51,712 nucleotides of DNA, from NCBI GenBank assembly GCA_964431805.1, contig CAYSKV010000008.1, positions 1 to 51,712 on the forward strand, written 5' to 3'. The stretch comes from JACPHD01 sp964431805 (GTDB lineage: Bacteria > Patescibacteriota > Patescibacteriia > Patescibacteriales > GWC2-42-12). Shown in pieces: positions 30,645 through 38,960 of this stretch; the first letter of the stretch is position 1, and every line of letters starts with the position of its first letter. Both the position numbers and the translations under genes were made by a program. The notes below the pieces were generated by a model. That model was not told the DNA's origin, made no database searches, and worked only from the letters and a program-made list of their open reading frames with translations.

Positions 30645-32702
30645 ATGAATAAACCAGAAGCTAAAAAACGCATAGAAAAATTACGAAGCGAAATTGAAAA
30701 ATATCGCTATGCTTATCATATTTTAGATAAATCTTTAATTTCTGATGCGGCTTTAGATAGTTTAAAGAATGAATTACAAGAGTTGGAAATATTGCATCCA
30801 GATTTAATCACGTCTGACTCGCCAACCCAAAGAGTTGGCGGTAAGCCTTTGGAAAAATTTAATAAAGTTCGTCATTCCGCTCCCATGATGTCGATTTTTG
30901 ATGCTTTTACTCCGGAAGATATGAGGGATTGGGAAAAAAGATTAGATAAAATTATACCAGGGCAAAAATTTGATTATTACGCTGAATTAAAAATGGACGG
31001 TTTAGCCGTGGCCTTAGTTTATGAAAAAGGCAAATTCGTTTTAGGCTCGACTCGGGGCGACGGGGAAGTAGGCGAAGAAGTAACGCAAAATTTAAAAACT
31101 ATTGAAGCCATACCTTTGATTTTACGCCGCCCAACTGAAACAGAATTAAAAAATATTGGTTTAAGTATCGAGTCAATAAAAAAATTATATCAAGCGATTG
31201 ATAATGGAAAATTTGAAGCGCGCGGCGAAGCGATTATATCTAATAAAGTGTTCGCGGAATTAAATAAGCAATATAAAAAACAAGGCCGAGCAGAATTAGC
31301 TAATCCGCGTAATGCCGCCGCCGGCTCAATTAGGCAGTTAGATTCAAAACTTACAGCCGAAAGAAAATTGGATTGTCATATTTATTCTTTAGCGATTGAT
31401 TTAGGCTTAAAATATCATGAACAAGAACATGAGTTAGCGAAACTTTTAGGGTTTAAAGTTTTAAAACAAAATAAATATTGCAAAAATTTAGATGAAACTA
31501 TTAAATTTCATGATTATTGGGAAAAAAATAGAGATAAAGTTCCGTTTGATTGCGATGGTGTTGTAGTGATTGTTAATAATTTAAGTTTATGGAGTAGGCT
31601 AGGGATAGTCGGAAAGGGGCCGCGTTATTTTATGGCTTATAAATTCGCGGCCGAGCAAGCGACCACGGTTGTTGAAGATGTGGTTTGGCAGGTTGGTCGT
31701 ACCGGAGTTTTAACGCCAACGGCGCATTTAAAGCCGGTTAAAGTTTATGGCGTAACCGTTAGTCGAGCAACTTTACATAATTTAGATGAAATAAAAAGAT
31801 TGGGTTTAAAAATTGGCGATACGGTTATAATTGAACGCGCTGGCGACGTTATTCCTAAGATAGTTAAAGTTTTACCTAATTTAAGAGTTGGAAGAGAAAA
31901 AGAAATTAAAGCGCCAAAAGAATGTCCGATGTGTTCTGGCCCTGTAGAAAAAGTCGCCGGCGAAGTGGCTTATCGATGCGTTAATAAAAATTGTTATGCT
32001 GTGCATTTGCGTAATTTAATTCATTGGGCCTCTAAAAATGCTATGGACGTTGAAGGACTGGGCCCAAAAATTGTTGAGCAGTTAATTAAAGAGGGCTTAG
32101 TAAAAGATATTAGCGATTTTTACAAATTAACCGTCGGCGATTTAATGCCTTTAGAAAGATTCGCGGATAAGTCGGCAGAAAATTTAGTCGCGGCCATGCA
32201 AGCAAAAAAAGAAGTAGAACTACCAAGATTTATTTTTAGTTTAGGCATAAGGCATGTGGGCGAAGAGTCGGCCTTAGCTCTAGCTAAACATTTTGGCAGT
32301 TTAGAAAAAATAAAAAACGCTAGTTTAGAAGAAATAAATTCTATTTATGATTTCGGGGAAGTTATGGCTAAAAGCGCTTATGAATGGTTTCATGATAAAA
32401 ATAATTTAAAACTACTAGATGAATTAGCGGACGCCGGAGTAAAAGTAAAAAGTTTAAAATTAAATGCTAAAAATCTTAAATTAGCCGAAAAAACCTTTAT
32501 TTTAACCGGCAGCCTAAACAGATTGACAAGGGACCAAGCCAAGGCTAAAATAAGGGAATTGGGGGGAGATATTTCTTCGTCTGTTAGTAAAAATACGGAT
32601 TATGTTGTTGCTGGGGATGAGCCGGGCAGTAAATTTGAAAAGGCAAAAAAATTAGGAGTGAAAATAATTAATGAAGAGGAATTTTTGAAAATTATTTCTT
32701 AA
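30645..32702 (+). CDS. ligA: NAD-dependent DNA ligase LigA
   Basis: 685 residues from ATG 30645, full length. The frame extends 34 codons upstream into the preceding gene but the family starts here. Adenylation domain with nucleophile K116 in ELKMDGLA, conserved RNAAAGSIRQLD and YKFAAEQ; OB fold (WQVGRTGVLTPTAHLKPV); four-cysteine zinc finger (CPMC, CVNKNC); HhH domain; C-terminal BRCT (about 610-685, FILTGSLNRLTRDQAK, GGDISSSVSKNTDYVVAG). It seals nicks in replication and repair using NAD+. It starts only 7 nt after the adhesin gene stop. Confidence 0.97.
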   Translation: MNKPEAKKRIEKLRSEIEKYRYAYHILDKSLISDAALDSLKNELQELEILHPDLITSDSPTQRVGGKPLEKFNKVRHSAPMMSIFDAFTPEDMRDWEKRLDKIIPGQKFDYYAELKMDGLAVALVYEKGKFVLGSTRGDGEVGEEVTQNLKTIEAIPLILRRPTETELKNIGLSIESIKKLYQAIDNGKFEARGEAIISNKVFAELNKQYKKQGRAELANPRNAAAGSIRQLDSKLTAERKLDCHIYSLAIDLGLKYHEQEHELAKLLGFKVLKQNKYCKNLDETIKFHDYWEKNRDKVPFDCDGVVVIVNNLSLWSRLGIVGKGPRYFMAYKFAAEQATTVVEDVVWQVGRTGVLTPTAHLKPVKVYGVTVSRATLHNLDEIKRLGLKIGDTVIIERAGDVIPKIVKVLPNLRVGREKEIKAPKECPMCSGPVEKVAGEVAYRCVNKNCYAVHLRNLIHWASKNAMDVEGLGPKIVEQLIKEGLVKDISDFYKLTVGDLMPLERFADKSAENLVAAMQAKKEVELPRFIFSLGIRHVGEESALALAKHFGSLEKIKNASLEEINSIYDFGEVMAKSAYEWFHDKNNLKLLDELADAGVKVKSLKLNAKNLKLAEKTFILTGSLNRLTRDQAKAKIRELGGDISSSVSKNTDYVVAGDEPGSKFEKAKKLGVKIINEEEFLKIIS

Positions 32703-32703
32703 T

Positions 32704-32758
32704 TGTCATTGCGAGTTATTGTCTTTTTATGTCATTGCGGGCTTGACCCGCAATCCAG
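32704..32758. repeat. Fragments of TGTCATTGCGAG/GGG-type repeats
   Basis: TGTCATTGCGAG at 32704-32715 is an end of the element seen at 21447. TGTCATTGCGGG (32730-32741) begins a hairpin ATTGCGGG-CTTGA-CCCGCAAT (32734-32753) followed by CCAG, the widespread CATTGCGGGCTTGACCCGCAATCC repeat. In the 313-bp gap before gatC no gene is seen; repeats fill it. Confidence 0.75.
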
Positions 32759-32860
32759 GAGTTAGAAGAATAAACTTGGCGTTTAATTTATTTGTTTAAT
32801 ATCATTCGGAGTTTATCGTATGCTTGATTATCAATTTTTCCATCCGTGACGCTTCGCTAG

Positions 32861-32970
32861 GACTTACTTTTTATGACTAAAAAGTAAGCAAAAAGTCTCG
32901 GGGAGTTCCGATTGGCTATCACGATGATTTATCTCTATTCTGTAAGCAATGTCGCCAACTCCACTCCCCG
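32861..32970. repeat. Structured intergenic element with two nested inverted repeats
   Basis: CTTACTTTTT (32863-32872) pairs perfectly with AAAAAGTAAG (32879-32888), flanked by GACTT/AAGTC. CGGGGAGT (32899-32906) pairs with ACTCCCCG (32963-32970) around a 56-nt interior. No ORF is seen. It looks like a repeat, but no second copy is in the window. Confidence 0.5.
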
Positions 32971-33001
32971 AACCCCTTGGTGATTTTTAAAATGATTTTT
33001 G

Positions 33002-33007
33002 TATAAT
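33002..33007 (+). promoter_or_regulatory. -10 element of gatC, spaced for a leaderless message
   Basis: TATAAT lies eight bases before the ATG at 33016, so transcription would begin at or within two bases of the start codon. A weak -35 (TTGGTG, 32977) is 19 bp upstream. No Shine-Dalgarno fits between. Confidence 0.45.
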
Positions 33008-33015
33008 TAATTACT

Positions 33016-33309
33016 ATGAATTTATCAAAACAAGAAATACAACATATTGCTAAATTAGCTAGGTTAGAATTAACTGATAAAGAATTAGAAAAATACGGCG
33101 GACAACTATCCGCGGTTTTAAATTATATTGATCAACTTAAAGAAGTTGATGTTAAGGGTGTGGAGCCGACGGCGCAGGTCACGGGGTTAGAAAATGTTTT
33201 ACGCGAAGATGAAATAAAAGATTGGGATGAAAAAGAAATTGAAGCCTCTCTTAAAGACGCGCCAGAAAGGGAAGAGAGGTTTATTAAAGTAAAAAGAGTA
33301 ATTGAATAA
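33016..33309 (+). CDS. gatC: Glutamyl/aspartyl-tRNA amidotransferase subunit C
   Basis: 97 residues, normal length. Typical N-terminus LSKQEIQHIAKLARLELTD, then LSAVLNYIDQLKEVDVKGVEPTAQVTGLENVLREDE. GatC clamps GatA and GatB in the complex that converts Glu-tRNA(Gln) and Asp-tRNA(Asn) to the amides. It is the first gene of gatC-gatA; gatB is not in the window. Copy 3 of the multi-hairpin element separates it from gatA. Confidence 0.96.
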   Translation: MNLSKQEIQHIAKLARLELTDKELEKYGGQLSAVLNYIDQLKEVDVKGVEPTAQVTGLENVLREDEIKDWDEKEIEASLKDAPEREERFIKVKRVIE

Positions 33310-33317
33310 AAACCTTT

Positions 33318-33455
33318 AAAAACTTTTTTAAAAAAAGTTTTCCCCTAAAGGGATAAATAATATTTTCCCCGACGAGCGGGATAAACAAAAATTATAATGT
33401 ATCAAATAAAATTTTATAGCGGGCAAAGCCCTACGGCTATAAAATTTTATTTGAT
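33318..33455 (+). repeat. Multi-hairpin dispersed element, copy 3 (between gatC and gatA)
   Basis: Hairpin A: AAAACTTTTTT/AAAAAAGTTTT (33319-33341). Hairpin B: CCCTAAAGGG (33343-33352). Hairpin C: CCCG-ACGAG-CGGG (33368-33380). Linker ATAAACAAAAATTATAATG. Hairpin D: perfect stem ATCAAATAAAATTTTATA (33401-33418) with 33438-33455, capped by GC, GGGC-AAA-GCCC and a TACG bulge. Several changes against copies 1 and 2 occur on both sides of a stem. It ends 8 nt before the gatA ATG at 33464. Confidence 0.85.
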
Positions 33456-33463
33456 TGATTGAT

Positions 33464-34921
33464 ATGAAATTAAATCAACTTACCATAAAACAAGCTAGCG
33501 AAATGTTAGCTAAAAAAGAAATTACCTCGGTTGAATTAACTAAGGCATGTTTAGCGCGCATTAAAGAAATTGATCATAAAATAAAAGCTTGTTTAACTGT
33601 GTGCGAAAAAGAAGCTTTAGCAGAAGCGAAAAAAGCTGATGAAAGAATAAAAAATGGCGAAACCGGGGAATTATTAGGCATCCCATATTTAGTTAAAGAT
33701 AATATTTTAACTCGTGGCGTAAAAACTACGGCAGCCTCAAAAATTTTAGAAAATTATATTGCGCCTTATGACGCTACTATTATAAAAAAGTTAAAAGATG
33801 CCGGCGCTGTGTTACTTGGAAAAACTAATTTAGATGAATTTGCGCATGGCGCTTCTACGGAAAATTCGGCTTTCGGCGCGACTCATAACCCTTGGGATTA
33901 TACTCGCGTGCCCGGCGGTTCTTCCGGCGGTTCTGGCGCGGCCGTTGCAGCTGATATGTGTTTATTTGCTTTAGGAACTGATACGGGCGGTTCTATAAGA
34001 TGTCCAGCTAGTTTTTGCGGTATTACCGGATTAAAACCAACCTACGGGCGAAGCTCTCGTTTTGGTTTAATTGCTATGACAAGTTCAACTGACGTCCCCG
34101 GACCATTAACTAAAACCGTGGAAGATGCAGCGATTGTTTTATCGGTAATTGCCGGAGTTGATAAAAATGACGCGACTACAGTAAAATCTCCTTTGGGCGA
34201 TTTTAATAAAAAAGGAATAAAAGGTTTAACCATTGGTTTGCCTAAAGAATATTTTGTTTCCGGCACGGACGAAGGCGTTACTAAGGCGGTTGAAAAAGCG
34301 ATTGAAGATTTTAAAAAGTTAGGCGCAAAATTTAAAAAAGTAAGTTTACCGCATACAAAATATGGCGTGCCGGTTTACTATATTATTACGCCGTCAGAAG
34401 TAAGTTCTAATTTAGCGCGTTTCGATGGCATTAAATATGGCTTAAGCATTCAGGATGATGACAGAACTAAAGCGGATTTAATGAGTATTTATACGAAAAG
34501 CCGAGGTAAAGGTTTCGGGCAGGAAGCTAAACGCCGCATTATGCTTGGCACCTATGCTTTAAGCGCTGGTTATTTTGACGCTTATTATTTACAAGCGCAA
34601 AAAGTTAGAACAAAAATAAAACAAGAAATGGATAAAGTTTTAGAAGAAGTTGATTGTTTATTAACGCCAACCTCTCCACATATAGCTTTTAAAATCGGCG
34701 AGCAGTCTAGCGATCCTTTAAAAATGTATTTAGAAGATATTTTTGTTACCGGAGCGTCACTCGCCGGATTGCCGGCAATTTCTATGCCCTGCGGTTTTGA
34801 CAAAAATATGCCAATTGGTTTACAGTTAATCGGCAAACGGTTTGATGAAGCTATGTTGTTTAGGTTAGGTCAGAGTTATCAAGCGGCGACCGAATGGCAT
34901 CTTAAAAAAGCTAAAATATAA
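33464..34921 (+). CDS. gatA: Glutamyl/aspartyl-tRNA amidotransferase subunit A
   Basis: 485 residues from ATG 33464; a TTG at 33455 is in frame but lies in the stem of the upstream element, and family members start with the MKLNQLTIKQASEML-type segment. Amidase-signature enzyme with catalytic Lys in IPYLVKDNIL and Ser pair in GGSSGGSGAAVAADM, plus DTGGSIRCPASFCG. It releases ammonia from glutamine for the GatCAB complex. It is likely co-transcribed with gatC through copy 3 of the element, which could regulate it separately. Confidence 0.97.
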   Translation: MKLNQLTIKQASEMLAKKEITSVELTKACLARIKEIDHKIKACLTVCEKEALAEAKKADERIKNGETGELLGIPYLVKDNILTRGVKTTAASKILENYIAPYDATIIKKLKDAGAVLLGKTNLDEFAHGASTENSAFGATHNPWDYTRVPGGSSGGSGAAVAADMCLFALGTDTGGSIRCPASFCGITGLKPTYGRSSRFGLIAMTSSTDVPGPLTKTVEDAAIVLSVIAGVDKNDATTVKSPLGDFNKKGIKGLTIGLPKEYFVSGTDEGVTKAVEKAIEDFKKLGAKFKKVSLPHTKYGVPVYYIITPSEVSSNLARFDGIKYGLSIQDDDRTKADLMSIYTKSRGKGFGQEAKRRIMLGTYALSAGYFDAYYLQAQKVRTKIKQEMDKVLEEVDCLLTPTSPHIAFKIGEQSSDPLKMYLEDIFVTGASLAGLPAISMPCGFDKNMPIGLQLIGKRFDEAMLFRLGQSYQAATEWHLKKAKI

Positions 34922-34935
34922 ATAATTTTAATTTT

Positions 34936-35634
34936 ATGTCTAAACAAAACAAAGTTATTTCAATTATTGCAGTTGCGCTAACTCTATTTATAGTTGGTTT
35001 AATTTTTTTGGTAAAAGTTGAGCAAAAAGCGCCAGTTGAGTCAGCCAATAATTCAGTTAACAATATTGAAGCAGCGCCTTTAGTTAAAGCAATTAATGAA
35101 GTTGATTATGCTATCGGTGATTCTAAGGCGCCGGTCCAAATAATAGTTTATGGTAATTTTGCCTGTCCGTTTTCCGCAAAATTTAGCGAGACTATGAAAA
35201 AAATTGAACAAGATTTTAAAGATAAAGTAGTAATTTCTTTTAGACATTATCCTTTATTAAATCATTCCCAGGCTGAACCAGCGGCCGAGGCTAGCGAGTG
35301 CGCAGCCGAACAGGGAAAGTTTTGGGAAATGCATGATAAGTTGTTTGCCGATAATATCGCCAATAATATGAGCCCGGATCAATATAAGCAGGATGCGCTT
35401 GATTTAGGTCTTAATCAAGAACAGTTTAATCAATGTTTAGATAATAATAAATACGCGGAAAAAATAAGCCAACAAAAAATTGACGGCGACATAGCTGGTG
35501 TAACTGGCACGCCTACCGTTTTTGTCAACGGTAATATTTATCCAGGCGCTTATCCGTTTGAAGATTTTATTTCGCCTGATGAAAAAAATAATAAAGGCAT
35601 GAAGAGCATAATTAGTGAATTATTGAAATCGTAA
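34936..35634 (+). CDS. Membrane-anchored DsbA-like thioredoxin-fold protein with CPFS site
   Basis: 232 residues. Signal anchor at about 7-26, then a DsbA/BdbD-type domain (YAIGDSKAPVQIIVYGNFACPFS). The usual CPxC site reads C77-P-F-S80, so the resolving cysteine is lost. The cis-Pro loop is GTPTVFVNG. Two other cysteines (ASECAAEQ, FNQCLDNN) could pair. A CxxS enzyme can form mixed disulphides but needs a partner to resolve them; an isomerase/reductase role or altered chemistry is inferred. It would act outside the membrane, where several Cys-containing surface proteins of this window fold. Confidence 0.88.
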   Translation: MSKQNKVISIIAVALTLFIVGLIFLVKVEQKAPVESANNSVNNIEAAPLVKAINEVDYAIGDSKAPVQIIVYGNFACPFSAKFSETMKKIEQDFKDKVVISFRHYPLLNHSQAEPAAEASECAAEQGKFWEMHDKLFADNIANNMSPDQYKQDALDLGLNQEQFNQCLDNNKYAEKISQQKIDGDIAGVTGTPTVFVNGNIYPGAYPFEDFISPDEKNNKGMKSIISELLKS

Positions 35635-35641
35635 TAGATTT

Positions 35642-36217
35642 ATGCAGAAACGAAAAATAATTTTAGCTTCTAAATCTCCGAGAAGAAAAAAACTTTTAGA
35701 ACAAATTGGTTTAGAATTTAAAATCGTTGAAAGTAATTTTAATGAAGATAGCGTAAATTTAGCCGACCCGATTGAGTTGGCTAAATTTTTAGCTTTAAAA
35801 AAGGCTGAGGTTGTGGCCGCTAATTACGACGACGCCATAATCATCGGCGCGGATTCAGTGGTTATTTTTAACGGTTGTCCATTAGGTAAACCCAAAAATG
35901 CGATTGAAGCTAAAAAAATTTTGCGCGAGTTATCAGGTAAAGAAAACAAAGCCATAACCGGTTATGCTATAATTGACACTAAAAATAAAACTGTGGTAAA
36001 TAATTATAGTGGAGCAATAGTAAAATTTAGAAATTTAAGTGATGAGGAAATTAATGAATATGTAGAAACCGGTGAACCGATGGAAATGGCCGGAGGTTAT
36101 GGGTTAATGGATAGAGGAGCAATTTTAATGGAAAAAATTACCGGAGATTTTTATTCTGTCGTTGGTTTACCCATTAGCGAAGTGTATGTTGAATTAAGAA
36201 AAATGGGAGTAATATAA
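35642..36217 (+). CDS. maf: Maf-like nucleoside triphosphate pyrophosphatase
   Basis: 191 residues, full length. N-terminal LASKSPRRKKLLEQIGLEF is the Maf signature (S-x-S-x-R-R), followed by ADPIELAKFLALKKAEVVA and the catalytic Asp region IIIGADSVV (Asp). GKPKNAIEAKKILRELSGKENKAITGYAI and the C-terminal GGYGLMDRGAIL are conserved. Maf proteins hydrolyse dTTP/UTP or m7GTP-type nucleotides, keeping the pool clean and slowing division. It starts 8 nt after the thioredoxin-like gene. Confidence 0.94.
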   Translation: MQKRKIILASKSPRRKKLLEQIGLEFKIVESNFNEDSVNLADPIELAKFLALKKAEVVAANYDDAIIIGADSVVIFNGCPLGKPKNAIEAKKILRELSGKENKAITGYAIIDTKNKTVVNNYSGAIVKFRNLSDEEINEYVETGEPMEMAGGYGLMDRGAILMEKITGDFYSVVGLPISEVYVELRKMGVI

Positions 36218-36230
36218 ATAATTGAATTAC

Positions 36231-36315
36231 GGAGAGGTCGCCTAGAGGCCGATGGCGCGCGCTTGGAAAGCGCGTATACCGCAAGGTATCGAGGGTTCGA
36301 ATCCCTCTCTCTCCG
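36231..36315 (+). tRNA. tRNA-Ser, anticodon GGA
   Basis: Class II tRNA. Acceptor GGAGAGG (36231-36237) pairs with TCTCTCC (36308-36314, one G-U). The anticodon loop TTGGAAA (36263-36269) gives anticodon GGA at 36265-36267. The variable arm TACCGCAAGGTA is long, as Ser tRNAs need. The T arm is GAGGG-TTCGAAT-CCCTC. Discriminator G at 36315; the next bases are CATA, so CCA is not encoded and must be added. It reads UCC and UCU. Confidence 0.96.
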
Positions 36316-36342
36316 CATACAAATTTTTAGCCTTTTTAAATT

Positions 36343-38910
36343 ATGAACAATAAAATAAAGCAAGGATTTGATAAAAATAAAATTATCGGGCTTTCAGACG
36401 AAGAGGCAAAAAAAATTCTAATAAAAGATGGTTATAACGAACTACCTTCTCAAAAAAAACAAGGTGGTTTCGTTATTTTATTAAAAGTTTTATCCGAGCC
36501 AATGCTTATTTTATTAATTTGCGGCGGAGCGATTTATTTATTTTTAGGCGAAATCCAAGATGCGTTGATGCTTCTTTTTTCCGTGTTTGTAGTTATTGGC
36601 ATTACTTTTTATCAAGAAAGAAAAACTGAGAAAACTCTCGAAGCCCTAAGAGATTTATCAAGCCCTAGGGCTTTAGTTATTAGAGACGGCGAACAGAAAA
36701 GAATCGCCGGGCGAGAAGTAGTTAAGGGAGATATTATTATTATACGTGAGGGTGATAGAGTACCGGCCGATGCAATAGTCCTGTCTTGTGAGAATCTTTC
36801 TATAGATGAGTCGCTTTTAACTGGAGAATCAATGCCAGTAAGAAAAGCGGACTGGGATGAAAAAATGGAAAGTCAAAAGCCTGGAGGGGATGATTTACCT
36901 TTTATATATGCTAGTTCAATGGTAACGAGCGGGCGAGGCATAGTAAGAGTAAATTATACTGGCGTAAATACTGAAATTGGAAAAATTGGTAAAAGTTTAG
37001 AAAGTATAAAAGACGAGGATACGCTTTTACATAAAGAAACGGCAAAAATAGTTCGTTTGTTCGCCGCTATTGGTGTGGTTCTTTGCAGTTTTGTGGTTAT
37101 ATTTTATGCCATTGCTAAACATGACATAGTCGGTGGATTTTTGGCTGGCATAACTTTAAGTATGGCCGCAATTCCTGAAGAATTCCCCGTAGTGCTTTTA
37201 ATATTTTTAACTTTAGGCGCTTGGAGGATTTCTAAAAGGAAAGTTCTTACTAGGCGTTCAGCGGCCATAGAAACTTTAGGAGCGGCTACCGTGCTTTGCA
37301 CTGATAAAACCGGCACTCTAACATTAAATAAAATGGAACTAAGCAGTTTATACGCTAAAGGTTCATTTTATGAATTAAGTAATTTTGCTTCAACTGATTT
37401 GCCTGATAAATTTAAAATTCTTTTAGAATGTGGAAGTTTAGCCAGCCAAAAAGATCCTTTTGACCCGATAGAAAAAGAGTTGAATAAAATGGCCGGCTTA
37501 TATCTTAAAAATTACGAAAGCGAATATAACAATTTTGATTTAATAAAAGAGTATTCGTTATCAAAAAAACTTTTAGCTTTATCGCATGTTTGGCAAGCGA
37601 GTGATAAGAAAAAATTAATTATCGCTTCTAAAGGAGCTCCAGAAGCGATTTTGGAATTATGTCATGCTACGAGTGATCAAAAACGAGAAACTTTACGTAC
37701 AATAAAAGAAATGTCAGAAAAAGGTTTACGCGTTTTAGGAGTTGCTAAAGCCGTATTCGCTGGCAGCGATCTACCAGAAAATCAACATGATTTTGAATTT
37801 GAGTTTATTGGTCTTTTAGGTTTTGTTGATCCGGTTCGGGCTTCGGCGCCAGAAGCGGTCAGAGAAGCTTATAAAGCTGGCATGAGAATTATAATGATTA
37901 CAGGAGATTATCCGGGCACGGCTCAATTTATTGCTAAGAAAATCGGCATTAAAGATTCGGAAAAATATTTAACCGGAGAAGATTTAGAAAAACTTGATCA
38001 TTTTGAGTTAAGAAAAAAAATAAAAACTGTTAATATTTTTGCTAGAGTTATACCAGAGCAAAAATTATTAATTGTAAATGCCCTAAAAGCTAATGATGAG
38101 ATAGTGGCCATGACTGGCGACGGCGTAAACGATGCTCCGGCTTTAAAATCAGCCCATATCGGTATTGCTATGGGCGAAAGAGGAACGGATGTGGCTAGAG
38201 AGGCTTCGTCTTTAGTTCTTTTAAATGATAATTTTTCTTCAATTGTTTCCGCGGTTCGTTTAGGGCGAAGAATTTATGATAATTTAAAAAGAGCCATGGG
38301 TTATATTGTAGCTGTTCATGTGCCTAGCGTAGGCATGTCGGTTTTACCATTATTTTTTGGCATGCCCATAATGCTCATGCCGGCCCATATCGCTTTTTTG
38401 GAGTTGATTATTGATCCGGCCTGTTCAACGGTTTTTGAGGCCGAGAAGGAAGATAAAGATATAATGAAAAGACCGCCAAGGAATTTACATCAACCGATGT
38501 TTAATTCTAAAACCGTATTAATAAGCACAATGCAGGGAGTGGGAGTTTTAGCGGCTACTTTCGCCTTGTTTGTTTTTACCGTTAAATCAGGCAGAAGTGA
38601 ATTAGAGGCTCGTTCTTTCGTTTTTACATCTTTAGTCCTAGCTAATCTAATGCTTATTGCAATCAATCTTTCTTGGAGTAAAAATATTCATAAAATATTT
38701 ATGTCTGCCAATAAAATATTATTTATAGTTTTTTTTGGAGCTTTATTAAGCCTCTTAATAGTTTTATATGTTCCATTTTTTACAAATTTATTTCATTTAG
38801 CTCCGCTTAATTTAAAAGATTTTATACTTGTCGGCGCAGTCGTTTGTGCTAGTTTAATTTGGTTTGAGATATTAAAATTGTTTCAAAAAAAATTAAAATT
38901 ATCTTTATAA
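36343..38910 (+). CDS. P-type cation-transporting ATPase (P2/Ca-type)
   Basis: 855 residues with the complete P-type order: N-terminal cation-ATPase domain (GLSDEEAKKILIKDGYNEL), actuator LTGESMPV, phosphorylation site DKTGTLT with D321, nucleotide domain with KGAPEAI, hinge TGDGVNDAPAL, and a C-terminal cluster of membrane helices. Helix 4 reads IPEEFPVVL rather than PEGLP of classical calcium pumps, and helix 6 has IDPACS, so the ion is uncertain; Ca2+ or Mn2+ is most likely by family, not shown. It exports cations across the membrane. It follows tRNA-Ser with no obvious promoter. Confidence 0.94.
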   Translation: MNNKIKQGFDKNKIIGLSDEEAKKILIKDGYNELPSQKKQGGFVILLKVLSEPMLILLICGGAIYLFLGEIQDALMLLFSVFVVIGITFYQERKTEKTLEALRDLSSPRALVIRDGEQKRIAGREVVKGDIIIIREGDRVPADAIVLSCENLSIDESLLTGESMPVRKADWDEKMESQKPGGDDLPFIYASSMVTSGRGIVRVNYTGVNTEIGKIGKSLESIKDEDTLLHKETAKIVRLFAAIGVVLCSFVVIFYAIAKHDIVGGFLAGITLSMAAIPEEFPVVLLIFLTLGAWRISKRKVLTRRSAAIETLGAATVLCTDKTGTLTLNKMELSSLYAKGSFYELSNFASTDLPDKFKILLECGSLASQKDPFDPIEKELNKMAGLYLKNYESEYNNFDLIKEYSLSKKLLALSHVWQASDKKKLIIASKGAPEAILELCHATSDQKRETLRTIKEMSEKGLRVLGVAKAVFAGSDLPENQHDFEFEFIGLLGFVDPVRASAPEAVREAYKAGMRIIMITGDYPGTAQFIAKKIGIKDSEKYLTGEDLEKLDHFELRKKIKTVNIFARVIPEQKLLIVNALKANDEIVAMTGDGVNDAPALKSAHIGIAMGERGTDVAREASSLVLLNDNFSSIVSAVRLGRRIYDNLKRAMGYIVAVHVPSVGMSVLPLFFGMPIMLMPAHIAFLELIIDPACSTVFEAEKEDKDIMKRPPRNLHQPMFNSKTVLISTMQGVGVLAATFALFVFTVKSGRSELEARSFVFTSLVLANLMLIAINLSWSKNIHKIFMSANKILFIVFFGALLSLLIVLYVPFFTNLFHLAPLNLKDFILVGAVVCASLIWFEILKLFQKKLKLSL

Positions 38911-38960
38911 GTAAATTATAAAAAAGATAAAAATTTAGAGCAAGGTAAAAAATTAAAATT

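Noticed and set aside
33455..33463. TTG 33455 as the gatA start
   Set aside because: It lies in the 3' arm of the upstream hairpin, and the ATG at 33464 matches the family N-terminus.
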